A stretch of DNA of 64,000 nt from Calditrichota bacterium (lineage in GTDB: Bacteria; Zhuqueibacterota; Zhuqueibacteria; Zhuqueibacterales; Geothermadaptataceae), in assembly GCA_008501765.1 (NCBI GenBank), contig QQUE01000008.1:186001-250000 (forward strand). The letters run 5' to 3'. Both the position numbers and the translations under genes were made by a program. A model generated the notes under the pieces. It worked only from the letters and a program-made list of their open reading frames with translations. It had not been told where the DNA came from and made no database searches. Shown one piece after another: positions 53,607-62,963 of this stretch. Numbering within the stretch: the stretch's first letter is position 1; every line of letters begins with the position of its first letter.

Positions 53607-54590
53607 TCACACTTCCACTGATTTGCTGCGTACTTCATCAAAATACATGGTGCCTAATTTTCGCTCGTGGGCCATGCTAACGAACTTTACTTGCATCGGG
53701 TTGAGGCCAAAATAGGTGTTCGCAGCATAAGCATCCAAGGCCACGGGATCTGTGCTTGCAACAATTGTATTGTTGAGTCGGACATCGCCGAGATTCCCCC
53801 CGGTTGGCCCGTTGCGCTGCAAAATACGGTAAGCGTCGAGGATGGTTAATGTTGGCCGCATCAAAGCCGCGAGGTCGGTTATACTTTCATTTATTTTCTG
53901 GTGCAATTGATTCCGTTTGCCGCCGAGGACACCAAACCAGTTTTTCATTCCCAGGGTGACGCCGGTGAGATTGTGGTGCTTGACAACCGGCATGTTGATG
54001 ACTTTATCGGCATAGAGAAACGGCTCAAAAACTGGCCAGTCGTTGAGAACCTTTCCGCCGATTGCCAACTCTTTAAATCGGTGTTTTTCCGGATAAATAA
54101 TTTTGGCGCCGGCTGCGTTTGCAGCCTCTGCTATGCCGCTGCGCTGAAAACAGCGACGTGGTTCATGGCAGCTCACATCCGTTACAATAATTTCTGCAGC
54201 ACCTGCTTTTTTACATAAAGTGACAACGGCCGCTACCGCATCCGGATTGGTGTTCGCGGCTTGTTCCGGAGTGCGATCCCAGGCCATGTTTGGTTTTATT
54301 ACAACAATATCGCCGGGAGAAATGAAACGCGAAATGCCACCCAGTTCCGCAACAGCTTTAGCCACCAACGCCCACGGATCTCTGCCTTTCGCAATGACCA
54401 TTTCCGGTAAATTGGGATCAGGCGGGATGATTAGACGATCTTTCATCGTTGCGACAACTGTTTCCTGTGGTTTCGCGCTGCGATTTTTTAACCACAATCC
54501 CATTCCGAGGCTGGCTGCGCTCAGTCCGCCGAGTTTGGCTCCAGTTGTGATAAATTCTCTGCGATTCAGTTTTTTTCCTGTTCCGGCCAT
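53607..54590 (-). CDS. Tat-exported DUF362 protein
   Basis: The 327-residue protein begins with a twin-arginine signal (LNRREFITTGAKLGGLSAAS), so it is exported folded, probably with a cofactor. The rest is a DUF362 domain, with VVIKPNMAWDRTP, IVTDVSCHEPRRCF and INMPVVKHHNLTGVTLGMKN. DUF362 proteins are commonly found beside ferredoxins; their chemistry is not established. The polyferredoxin downstream is the obvious electron partner. Confidence 0.85.
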   Translation of the reverse strand: MAGTGKKLNRREFITTGAKLGGLSAASLGMGLWLKNRSAKPQETVVATMKDRLIIPPDPNLPEMVIAKGRDPWALVAKAVAELGGISRFISPGDIVVIKPNMAWDRTPEQAANTNPDAVAAVVTLCKKAGAAEIIVTDVSCHEPRRCFQRSGIAEAANAAGAKIIYPEKHRFKELAIGGKVLNDWPVFEPFLYADKVINMPVVKHHNLTGVTLGMKNWFGVLGGKRNQLHQKINESITDLAALMRPTLTILDAYRILQRNGPTGGNLGDVRLNNTIVASTDPVALDAYAANTYFGLNPMQVKFVSMAHERKLGTMYFDEVRSKSVEV

Positions 54591-54617
54591 TTTAATGTTC
54601 CTTTTGCGGCGATCGTA

Positions 54618-55517
54618 TTATTGGTTTTGAAGCGAAAGCAGATTGTTTTTTATCGTTGTGGCAACCTGTTCGCTAATTTCCAGTTGGTCTTTTGCTATAC
54701 TCCCGTAAAGCCAGTTCCCTTCAACTCCCGCCCAAACATGGCCGCTATATTTATGAAAAGATGAAAAATAAGTTCCCTGGTCCTGCAGTTCAGCCCCTTT
54801 AAATGCTTTTTGCGAGTCGCGATATCTTGTCAAAGAATTTTGCGCTTCATCTGGATTTTGGCATTTTATCGCAAATCCTCTTGCCTCTTTGCCGTCAATT
54901 GAATAAACGGCTTCCATTCCTCCCGGGAAATCACTTAATCCCAGAAATCCATCCGCGATATATTTAATTGAATGTGGAATCATATTTTCCTGTGGCAGCC
55001 AGGAAAAGTGCTCCGGTTTTTTACACGCAGGGAAATTTTCCGACAACGCTGCGGCTGCATCCTGCATGAGTTTTTCAGCGCCATCAAAAGGCGTCGGACA
55101 ATTGATTTCGACCTGATAGCTGTCCTGCCAAAATCGAACTTGCTGTTGCGAAAGAATAGATTCGCAGCCCGTATCGCCATAGTTATAATCGGGATGTGAC
55201 ATGGAAGAATAAACACCAAAAGCGCCCAAGCTGGATCCCATATCGTAAATATCGATGATAAGAGTCTGTTCGGAATTGGCTGAATTTTCATAACTTGTAC
55301 TGAGCAGCTTTTCGAATCCATACGGAAAATAGAGTTCGCAATTTCCATTTATATAATCGAAAAGTGTATCGTGGGTATAGGTGATTGGCGAATCTGCCAA
55401 CTGCCATCCGGAGATTTCCGGCAGTAAACTTGACAGGTTGGGATCATCTTTATTATCTGTTGTGCAACCGGCAATGAGAAATGCCATCGCAAAATAGAGA
55501 AAATGTCTTTTATTCAT
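54618..55517 (-). CDS. DUF6599-type lipoprotein
   Basis: The 299-residue protein has a lipoprotein signal (FLYFAMAFLIAGCTTD). The pattern DYINGNCELYFPYGFEKLLS is the hallmark I recall for the DUF6599 family. The ATG at 55517 is preceded by TTGAGG and starts the signal peptide, so I shorten the ORF-track start (55625), whose extra 36 residues would overlap the aldo/keto reductase gene. That gene ends 7 bases upstream. Function is unknown. Its place among Tat-exported redox proteins suggests a periplasmic accessory role. Confidence 0.72.
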   Translation of the reverse strand: MNKRHFLYFAMAFLIAGCTTDNKDDPNLSSLLPEISGWQLADSPITYTHDTLFDYINGNCELYFPYGFEKLLSTSYENSANSEQTLIIDIYDMGSSLGAFGVYSSMSHPDYNYGDTGCESILSQQQVRFWQDSYQVEINCPTPFDGAEKLMQDAAAALSENFPACKKPEHFSWLPQENMIPHSIKYIADGFLGLSDFPGGMEAVYSIDGKEARGFAIKCQNPDEAQNSLTRYRDSQKAFKGAELQDQGTYFSSFHKYSGHVWAGVEGNWLYGSIAKDQLEISEQVATTIKNNLLSLQNQ

Positions 55518-55524
55518 TTTTTCC

Positions 55525-56688
55525 TCAAGTAAGTACAGGATTAAATAATTCGCGTGCTTCTTGCAGGCGTCGCGGAATATTGAGCCCGGATTCACAATGA
55601 ACGATACAATTGCTGCAATCGACACAAGCCGTCACAGGGGAAACTGCATGAAGTTCCCGGTAGGTGTTGAGCGCCAAATCGAAATCACGGTATCCTTTGG
55701 CATACATCAGACAGCGGTTAATATCTTGAACCGGTACTTCGTTGGGGCAGAGTTTATCACAAGATCCGCAGAAATTGCAAATTTCCCCTTCGAATAATTG
55801 CCCGTATTGATCCAGCGCTTTTTGATCGGTGGCCCCAAATTTTTCGCGCATAGTGCCGACATTTTCGTCGACATGCGCGAAGGCGACCATGCTGGGAATC
55901 GTCGTCGCGATATTTTTATTCTGCAACACCCAGCGCAGCGCAGCCTGGTGAGGGCTCATCCCTTTAAATTTATCACTTTTGAATCCGCCTTGCTGCGTTT
56001 TCATGGCGATAATTCCAAGTCCGGCTTTTGCTGCCTTGTCGATCATTTTGGCAATATCATCGTTGGTTTTATAACTGTAGGTCACGAGAATTGTGTCGTA
56101 AAAGTTGGTTTCAAGTCCGGCAGCCATAACTTCAGCCTGATTTTTGTGGGTCGTGAAACCTAGAAAACGTACCAGACCTCGTTGCCGTAATTTGCTTAGT
56201 GCATTCATGGCTTCTTCATTTTGCGGGTGTTCCGCTTCTTTTAAGCTGTGAAGTTGGATAATATCAATTACATCCGTTTGCAGGTTTTTCAGGCTGCTTT
56301 CAACGGAGGCGATCATCTCCGTTTCAGAAGCAATATGGACTTTTGTGGCGATGATAACTTCTTTTCGGCGGGTTTTCAGTACGGTTCCGACGATGGGTTC
56401 GTTGTTGCCATTCATGTAGCAGTGAGCGGTATCGAAATAATTGATACCAGAGTCGATGGCATGATGAATAACCGCAGGATCGGATGTCCGCATCACACCC
56501 ATACCGATCGCTGAAACTTTCAAGTTAGTTTTGCCGAGTTTGCGGTACTCTATTTCGATGGGCTTGTTTTTTTCAGTTTTTTCCTGATTTAACCGGGGCA
56601 AAGTAACCGGCAAAACACCGATTGCACTTCCGGCCAAAGCTGTTTTCACAAATTCTCGCCGGTTAATTCCTGCTTTTTTTTTCATCAT
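55525..56688 (-). CDS. Tat-exported aldo/keto reductase with C-terminal 4Fe-4S region
   Basis: The 387-residue protein has a twin-arginine signal (GINRREFVKTALAGSAIGVL), an AKR barrel and a ferredoxin-like tail. AKR elements are IGMGVMRTSDP, YFDTAHCYMNG (Asp and Tyr), VIIATKVH (Lys) and IIQLHSL (His). The tail has CNFCGSCDKLC and CVDCSNCIVHC clusters. AKRs with iron-sulfur tails are thought to use electrons from ferredoxin rather than NADPH. GGAG precedes the ATG at 56688; the ORF-track start at 56757 is too far upstream. It is the first gene of the redox operon. Confidence 0.85.
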   Translation of the reverse strand: MMKKKAGINRREFVKTALAGSAIGVLPVTLPRLNQEKTEKNKPIEIEYRKLGKTNLKVSAIGMGVMRTSDPAVIHHAIDSGINYFDTAHCYMNGNNEPIVGTVLKTRRKEVIIATKVHIASETEMIASVESSLKNLQTDVIDIIQLHSLKEAEHPQNEEAMNALSKLRQRGLVRFLGFTTHKNQAEVMAAGLETNFYDTILVTYSYKTNDDIAKMIDKAAKAGLGIIAMKTQQGGFKSDKFKGMSPHQAALRWVLQNKNIATTIPSMVAFAHVDENVGTMREKFGATDQKALDQYGQLFEGEICNFCGSCDKLCPNEVPVQDINRCLMYAKGYRDFDLALNTYRELHAVSPVTACVDCSNCIVHCESGLNIPRRLQEARELFNPVLT

Positions 56689-56757
56689 GATCTCCTGAAT
56701 TGGGAAAGTCAAGTGTTTACAGCCGCTTTTTATATGAATCCACATTGTGGCAATCAA

Positions 56758-57617
56758 GTTCCGCTTTACTAAATTATCGTGATTTTTCTTTATTGATGCC
56801 AGAAAAATCGTGCGAACTACTTAAATGCACTTAAAGATTAATTTTTTTTATTTGAATTTTTTTTCTTCATTTGAAAAAAATAAACGGTAATCAAAAATTT
56901 AAGTCACTGAAATGCTTCATTTAAATAAATTACGTTTGCAAATATCATCAAATTAATAAATAAGTGCTATTAAAAAAGTGAACAAGATTGGTGTCGTTCT
57001 GCCGGTGTGTGTTCATAAGCCCATTGTCGATTTGGGTTGTTTCTTTAGCATATTTATTGTAGTTTTGAGTTGAGTAGAAGAGGCAGATATTTCAAAACTT
57101 TACTTATACTTGACAATTTAATTTCAGGTTATCGCTGATTTATCGGAGAAATGAATGAGAAAAGCGCTAACAACTTGGCACTATGAATTGCTTGCTTTTT
57201 CGCGTCAAAATATAATGCAAGCGTGCATGTTGTATTCAGTTCGCTGGTGCCGTTTATTCTCCCTTGCATCACAAATTTTTATTCGACTTTTAATTTTCTC
57301 TCCCGAATTTTCCTTAAAAATAGTTCTATCTCCAATTATTTTCACCGATATAAAACAACCCATTGAAAGAAATAAGCATTCACTTAAATCATTTCGGCTA
57401 TTCTTCTTAAGAATTATGGTTTTTCGATAGATATTTTCAATAGGCGTTTTTCATATTAATATCCGACAGCAGCAGGGCTATTTCGATCATTCTCAATTTT
57501 CATGTTTAAATTGCTAAATAATTGCACTTTAAAATACATCCATTTTTGTGGATAAAATGTGCCTGGTTGGTGATTTTTTATTGGCACATGCTTCATTTGA
57601 TCAGGAGATTTAAAACT
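56758..57617. other. AT-rich intergenic region between divergent genes
   Basis: This should hold the promoters of the redox operon (minus) and the oxidoreductase genes (plus). The track ORF at 57155 has no recognisable family and a composition unlike the genes around it. I see no RNA gene or strong repeat. Confidence 0.5.
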
Positions 57618-59018
57618 ATGGGTAAAAAGAAAGAAAGACCAAAACCGATACTCGAGCAGGAGTATTGTAAAGGCTGCGGGCGTTGTGTTCTCGCCTGTCC
57701 AAAAGATGCCCTGCATATAAGTTCTGACATCAATCCTATCTCAGGAATTTTTCCGGTGGAACTCGATTATGAAGTATGCAATGGCTGTGGACTTTGCATT
57801 GCAGCCTGCCCGGAACCCTACGGACTTCGAGCCGGGCAATTGGAAGGCGAATTTCAGCTCGAGGATCCGGAAAAATTATTTGGGGAAAAACCAACAACAG
57901 CGCCCAAACCAGTTAATATTCCAGACGAATTTCTTGATTTACCGGTTGCAGAGCCGTTCGTAATTAAAGGCACTTACGCCGGCGCTATCGGCGCTCTGCT
58001 CGCCGGATGCCGTCACTTTTTTGGCTATCCCATCACCCCCTCAACCGAGGGGACTGAACTAATGGCGAAAGTTCTGCCGAAACTCGATGGTGCGTTCATT
58101 CAGGCAGTCAGTGAAGTTGCCGCTGTTAATATGATGTACGGCTGCGGCGGTGCCGGATTGCCCTGTATGACTTTTACTTCCTCTCCGGGTTTCAGTTTAA
58201 TGCTCGAAGGTGTTTCTTACATGATTAGCGCACAGGTACCCGGTGTTTTTATAAATATCATGCGCGGTGGCCCCGGGCTTGGTAATATTGGACCTTCGCA
58301 ATCCGATCTCAAACTCGTATGCCGCGGTTTGGGACACGGAAATACCCACGCCATCGCATTGGCGCCATCAACACCGCAGGAAATGCTCGATCTATCGATG
58401 CAGGCATTCCAACTGTCTTTTAAATACAGAAATCCCGTCGTTATTTTAGGTGACGGCTACCTGGGCCAAATGACAGGCCCGGTCAAACTGCCGGAAAAAA
58501 TGATCAAACCCGGATTGCCGGAATGGGCGGTTTATGGCGATGAGCAGCATCGTAAAAACCTTATCGCCTCGATAAAATTAAGCGAGCCTGACTTGGAACA
58601 GCATAATGTTATGCTGAACGAAAAATATGCAACAATCGGCAAAAATGAACAAAGATCGGCGAGCTTTCAGTGTGATGACGCTGATGTTTTGATTGTCGCA
58701 TGCAATACCCCCGCGCAGATGGCAAAAGGCGCTGTGCAGGGTTTACGCAGCCGCGGCATCAAAGCAGGACTCTTCCGGCCAATTACCGTATGGCCGTTCC
58801 CGATTGACGCGCTGAAATCACTGGTTACGAAAGCAAAAAAAATCGTTGTCGTCGAAGCGAGCAACGGCCAGCTGGAAGACGAAATGCGACTGGCTCTCAG
58901 CCATGCCGGAATTGAGAAACTGCCAATTATTGAGTCGATTCGCCATTTTGGTGGTGTGTTACCACAAATGAATGAAATTATCGAGAAAGTTAGTGCGGCC
59001 GAGGAGGTGCTATCATGA
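57618..59018 (+). CDS. 2-Oxoacid:ferredoxin oxidoreductase alpha subunit fused to a ferredoxin domain
   Basis: The 466-residue protein has an N-terminal 2x4Fe-4S ferredoxin (CKGCGRCVLACP, CNGCGLCIAACP, residues ~17-70) fused to the alpha (pyrimidine-side) domain of KorA/VorB enzymes. The latter starts with GCRHFFGYPITPSTEGTE, then IMRGGPGLGNIGPSQSD and GHGNTH. With the next gene it oxidises a 2-oxoacid to acyl-CoA, reducing ferredoxin. The substrate could be 2-oxoglutarate or a branched-chain 2-oxoacid; sequence alone does not decide. The ATG at 57618 follows AGGAG; the track start lies 96 bases upstream. It overlaps the next gene by 4 bases. Confidence 0.9.
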   Translation: MGKKKERPKPILEQEYCKGCGRCVLACPKDALHISSDINPISGIFPVELDYEVCNGCGLCIAACPEPYGLRAGQLEGEFQLEDPEKLFGEKPTTAPKPVNIPDEFLDLPVAEPFVIKGTYAGAIGALLAGCRHFFGYPITPSTEGTELMAKVLPKLDGAFIQAVSEVAAVNMMYGCGGAGLPCMTFTSSPGFSLMLEGVSYMISAQVPGVFINIMRGGPGLGNIGPSQSDLKLVCRGLGHGNTHAIALAPSTPQEMLDLSMQAFQLSFKYRNPVVILGDGYLGQMTGPVKLPEKMIKPGLPEWAVYGDEQHRKNLIASIKLSEPDLEQHNVMLNEKYATIGKNEQRSASFQCDDADVLIVACNTPAQMAKGAVQGLRSRGIKAGLFRPITVWPFPIDALKSLVTKAKKIVVVEASNGQLEDEMRLALSHAGIEKLPIIESIRHFGGVLPQMNEIIEKVSAAEEVLS

Positions 59019-60439
59019 ATGGAGTATTTTATGACCGGTTTGAACGCCATGCACACGGCGAAGGATTAAAAGGCCATACAACGCACTACTGCGCCGGTTG
59101 CGGCCACGGTTTGGCACACAGATATCTTGCAGACGCGATTGAAGAGCTTGAAATTCAAGATCGTACAATCGCAATTTCTCCAGTTGGATGCAGCGTTTTT
59201 CTCTATTATTATTTTGATGTCGGCAATTCGCAAGCCGCCCACGGCCGCGCGCCAGCGGTGGCACTGGGGCACAAAATGGCCAATCCAGAATCGATCGTCA
59301 TCAGCTATCAGGGCGATGGCGATTTGGCTTCAATTGGGCTGGCTGAAATTATGCAAGTCGCACAAATGGGTATTCCTATTTCCGTCATTTTTGTCAACAA
59401 CGCCATTTATGGAATGACTGGCGGGCAAATGGCACCAACGACACTGCATGGAACCCGGACGACAACCACGCCCGATGGCCGTAATCAAATGACCGGTGAG
59501 CCCTTGAAAATGGCCGAAGTTATTGCCGGCCTGGACGGTCCGGTTTATGTTGAACGGGTTGCGCTCTTTGATAATAAACAGCGCAACCGGGCGAAAAAAG
59601 CGATAAAAAAGGGATTGAAAATGCAGGTCGAAGGCCGTGGCTTTTCATTCGTTGAAGTCCTTGCTGAATGTCCCACGCATTTGAAAATGAATACTGAAGA
59701 AGCAGAGAAATGGGTAAAAGAAAAGATGGTTCCTGTTTTTCACCTCGGTGTTTTAAAAGATGTGGAAAAAGAGCCCTGGTTTGAATCAAAGCTACCCTCT
59801 TTTAATGCAGAAAAATTGATAAACTCCATCGGTGGCCTGCCGGAGAAAGCCAGCCGTTTTTGTGACGCCTTTCCGAGCCATATTGCCGCAGATGATATTT
59901 CTCTCAAGTTTGCCGGCGCCGGCGGGGATGGCGCGCAAACAGCCGCTTTGCTGGTGACGCGAGCGGCAATAAATGAGGGATTTGACTCCACACACATCCC
60001 AAGTTATGGCCCGGAATCACGGGGTGGTACTTCCTACGCAGATATCCACATTGCAGCAGAGGAAGTGCTTTCTCCAGCATCGCCGGATCCAAACATTCTC
60101 GTGGCTTTTAATGCCCCAAGTCTGGCTAAATTCAGTCCCCTTGTACAAGACGGCGGCACGATAATTTATGATAGTTCGGTTATTTCGAGCGTGCCGAAAT
60201 TAAAAGGGAATATCAAAGTCGTCGGTGTGCCGATGACGCTGATTGCGCGGGAACTGGGTAACGCCGTCGTTAAAAATATCGTTGCATTGGGCGCTTTGCA
60301 GGCCGCAACAGATATTTTGCCGGATGAAACCTTTCTTACGGCGATCCGCATTGCGCTGCACGATAAAGGTGACCTTATTCCGCTGAATGAGCAGGCATTC
60401 AAGCGTGGCAAGGCGGCAGCAGAATTATCGCGAGACTAA
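59015..60439 (+). CDS. 2-Oxoacid:ferredoxin oxidoreductase, beta-gamma fusion
   Basis: The 474-residue protein joins the TPP-binding beta subunit (~1-260, with HYCAGCGHGLAHRYL, SYQGDGDLASIG and FVNNAIYGMTGGQ) to the gamma subunit (~285-465, with KFAGAGGDGAQTAAL and IPSYGPESRGGTSYAD). Together with the alpha-ferredoxin gene upstream this reduces the usual four subunits to two chains. Overlap with the upstream gene ensures equal synthesis. A terminator follows. Confidence 0.92.
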   Translation: MNGVFYDRFERHAHGEGLKGHTTHYCAGCGHGLAHRYLADAIEELEIQDRTIAISPVGCSVFLYYYFDVGNSQAAHGRAPAVALGHKMANPESIVISYQGDGDLASIGLAEIMQVAQMGIPISVIFVNNAIYGMTGGQMAPTTLHGTRTTTTPDGRNQMTGEPLKMAEVIAGLDGPVYVERVALFDNKQRNRAKKAIKKGLKMQVEGRGFSFVEVLAECPTHLKMNTEEAEKWVKEKMVPVFHLGVLKDVEKEPWFESKLPSFNAEKLINSIGGLPEKASRFCDAFPSHIAADDISLKFAGAGGDGAQTAALLVTRAAINEGFDSTHIPSYGPESRGGTSYADIHIAAEEVLSPASPDPNILVAFNAPSLAKFSPLVQDGGTIIYDSSVISSVPKLKGNIKVVGVPMTLIARELGNAVVKNIVALGALQAATDILPDETFLTAIRIALHDKGDLIPLNEQAFKRGKAAAELSRD

Positions 60440-60465
60440 TATCTTTTTATGAGTTTTTGCACATT

Positions 60466-60497
60466 GGCACTATCATTTTATGGTAGTGCCTTTTTTT
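60466..60497 (+). terminator. Intrinsic terminator after the oxidoreductase operon
   Basis: GGCACTATCA, a TTTTA loop, TGGTAGTGCC and seven T residues form a classic terminator, 26 bases past the stop. Confidence 0.9.
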
Positions 60498-60515
60498 GTT
60501 CAAAAAGTAGATCAA

Positions 60516-61799
60516 TCAGACATCAGATATCGCAGCCGGATTTTTACCCGCTCCATTTTTGGTTTTTGATTTTTGTGGAATCGTAAAAACGAACGAACTA
60601 CCCTGTCCCTCCGGATTCCTTTCCGCCCAGATTTTTCCTTTGTGCGCAACGATTATTTCTTTACAGATTGAAAGACCCAAACCAGTGCCACCTGCGCCGG
60701 TTTTTGTTTTTCGACTCTGGATAAACTTCTCGAATATTACTTCGAGCTCATCATCGGGCAATCCGATTCCTTCATCTGTAACTCGAACTTGCAGAGCAGT
60801 GGAAGATTTTCCCGCATTTAATAATGGAAGTTCTTCGACAGAAATATAAATGGTTTTATAATCCGGGCTAAATTTAATTGCGTTGGAAACTAAATTGCTG
60901 ATGACTTGCGTTATGCGGTTTCGATCAAGTATTATAAGTGGCAGGGATTTCGGGATGCTCAATTGAAAATCCTGAGTTCGCTCACGCATTAAAGCAGCGA
61001 ATTCGAGTTCCACTGTCTTAATAATTGTGAACAAATCATGTTCTGCAAAATGATAGGTCATTTTACCGGCTTCCAATTTAGAAAGATCGAGCAAATCATT
61101 GAGAAAAGTCATTAAACGGGTGCCGCTGAGATTAATGTTCTTAAAATAATCGTGCAATTTTTCAGAGCTGGCCGTGTCAATTTTCCGAATCCCGAATCGC
61201 GAATAGCTGAGAATTGCATGCATCGGTGTGCGGATTTCGTGGGACATGTTCGCTAAAAATTCGCTTTTTGTACGGTTAGCTTCATCTGCTTCTTCTTTGG
61301 CTTTTCTCAAGCGAATGGCCGTTTCATTGCGAACTTGAATTTCTTTTTCCAGTGCACTGGTGCGTTCTTTGATTTTTTTTTCAAGCAAGGAATTTATTTC
61401 TGCGATCCGATTAAGATGCCATCTGATAAAAAACCAAACGAGGGCTGCAAAGAATAAAAATAAAGCAACATAAACCCACCAACGCTGCCAGAAGACCTTT
61501 TCAATTGTGAAAGTTGCCGGCATGCTTTCTGTCTTCAAAATGCCATCGCCATTTTGTGCATGCGCATGAAGAATAAACTTTCCAAGGGGTGCATTTCCAT
61601 ATTCTGCACAACACTGATTGGTCGTCAAATTCCATGAATTATCAAAACCTTCGAGATCTTTTTGGTATTTAATTTGTGGCTGGACGAGCGCGTCATCAAC
61701 GATGTAGTGCTCAAAATGAAATTTTTGCGGATAAACGGGAGCCGAAAAATGGTTTAGAAAAATGATAAAAAAGATAAAAAATCGCAGCAGCGTTTTCAT
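60516..61799 (-). CDS. Sensor histidine kinase with a Y_Y_Y domain but no propeller
   Basis: The 427-residue kinase has a signal-like helix (1-25), a Y_Y_Y-type beta domain (~40-100, KDLEGFDNSW, GKFILHAHAQNGDG), one TM segment (~112-130) and a coiled coil (~135-175). HisKA follows with His187 (MSHEIRTPMHAIL), then HATPase (TDEGIGLPDDE, GTGLGLSI). In the usual two-component architecture 14 or more propeller repeats precede Y_Y_Y. Here FHFEHYIVDD, which looks like a propeller's first motif, is joined straight to Y_Y_Y, as if most of the sensor was deleted in frame. No receiver domain is present. Confidence 0.85.
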   Translation of the reverse strand: MKTLLRFFIFFIIFLNHFSAPVYPQKFHFEHYIVDDALVQPQIKYQKDLEGFDNSWNLTTNQCCAEYGNAPLGKFILHAHAQNGDGILKTESMPATFTIEKVFWQRWWVYVALFLFFAALVWFFIRWHLNRIAEINSLLEKKIKERTSALEKEIQVRNETAIRLRKAKEEADEANRTKSEFLANMSHEIRTPMHAILSYSRFGIRKIDTASSEKLHDYFKNINLSGTRLMTFLNDLLDLSKLEAGKMTYHFAEHDLFTIIKTVELEFAALMRERTQDFQLSIPKSLPLIILDRNRITQVISNLVSNAIKFSPDYKTIYISVEELPLLNAGKSSTALQVRVTDEGIGLPDDELEVIFEKFIQSRKTKTGAGGTGLGLSICKEIIVAHKGKIWAERNPEGQGSSFVFTIPQKSKTKNGAGKNPAAISDV

Positions 61800-62546
61800 T
61801 TATATGTCGACTTTAATAGATGCTTTGAAACTGAATTGAACTCTCCTGAAAACAGAATATTTATTTATCGGAGCGGAAATTGTTCTCTGCAGTGAGGTTA
61901 AGCAATCTAAAAATTCAGTTTGGATTTTGGCTATCCTGAGATGGTTTATAACAGCAAATTTAAAAAAATAATCGTGTGTTTTGCAGGCAGTAGATGGCAT
62001 AAATTCTATAAATTAAGAATCTAAATTAACCTTTTCCTGTTATTATGAAATATAATTCGGATGTGGTCGATTTATGGTTACCTAAGTTCTTAAAAATCAA
62101 ACTCAGGCAGCAGCATTGCGCTTTGGCTTAATCCTTGCAAAATTACCGAATTATTTCAATTATTTTACTGGATTTGAAAGATAATTGTATGATTAGCATT
62201 CATTTTTTTTATTTTAAATTTCTTTCGATTTAAGGACTGTTTTTTCTGAATAAAAAGTGCAATTTGCAAGCATGATTTCCTTTCGATTTATAACAGCCTT
62301 AAGCGTTTATATTTCTTCTGTTTATAGACCTCAACTACCGGTTGATGATTTGAAAATCAGATTAATATTTCAACTGGAAAAGCAAATCTACGGATTACAG
62401 GCCTAAAATAGTTTTTAAAATATTCCATCTCGATAGCAATCTTGCTGAAATGTCAAATCTATTCTGCGCATTGACCGATATAAGTGATTATTCAATGTGC
62501 TGACTTTAGTTTTGAGCCAAATAAATAAATTTTAAGGAGATATAAT
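61800..62546. other. AT-rich intergenic region
   Basis: It separates the minus-strand kinase from the plus-strand epimerase and should contain both promoters. No coding sequence, repeat or RNA gene stands out. Confidence 0.5.
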
Positions 62547-62963
62547 ATGATTACACAAATAGATCATATCGGAATTGCAGTCAAATCTCACGATGCTCAT
62601 GTGCCGTTTTATCGTGACGTATTGGGCTTTGAGTTTCTCGGTTTTGAAAAGGTCGCCGAACAAAAAGTCAAAGTGGCGATGCTCAAAGTTGGTGAAGTGA
62701 AAATTGAATTGTTGCAACCAATTTCAGAAGGGAGCCCGATTGCCAAATTTATTGAAAAAAGGGGGGAAGGCATTCATCATATTGCCTATCGGACAGATGG
62801 AATATCGGGTCAAATTTCTGATTTGAAGAAAAATGGCATTCAAATGATCGACGAGATTCCGAAAATTGGCGCACATGAAACACAAATTGCTTTTATCCAT
62901 CCGAAATCTTCCGGGCGGGTTTTAACAGAATTGTGCCAGATGAAAGGAGCGCACAATGAGTAG
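62547..62963 (+). CDS. mce: Methylmalonyl-CoA epimerase
   Basis: The 138-residue glyoxalase-fold enzyme interconverts (2R)- and (2S)-methylmalonyl-CoA. IDHIGIAVKSHDAHVPFYRD gives the first metal His and HHIAYRTDGI the second, with the closing Glu in RVLTELCQ. Length and motifs match the family. AAGGAGATATA precedes the ATG. It overlaps the carboxylase gene by 8 bases, a common pairing in propionate and branched-chain amino acid catabolism. Confidence 0.93.
   Translation: MITQIDHIGIAVKSHDAHVPFYRDVLGFEFLGFEKVAEQKVKVAMLKVGEVKIELLQPISEGSPIAKFIEKRGEGIHHIAYRTDGISGQISDLKKNGIQMIDEIPKIGAHETQIAFIHPKSSGRVLTELCQMKGAHNE

Noticed and set aside
57155-57430. 91-residue ORF in the gap before the oxidoreductase
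   Set aside because: Although a GGAGAA precedes a nearby ATG, that ATG opens only an 11-codon frame; the longer frame has no family or supported start.
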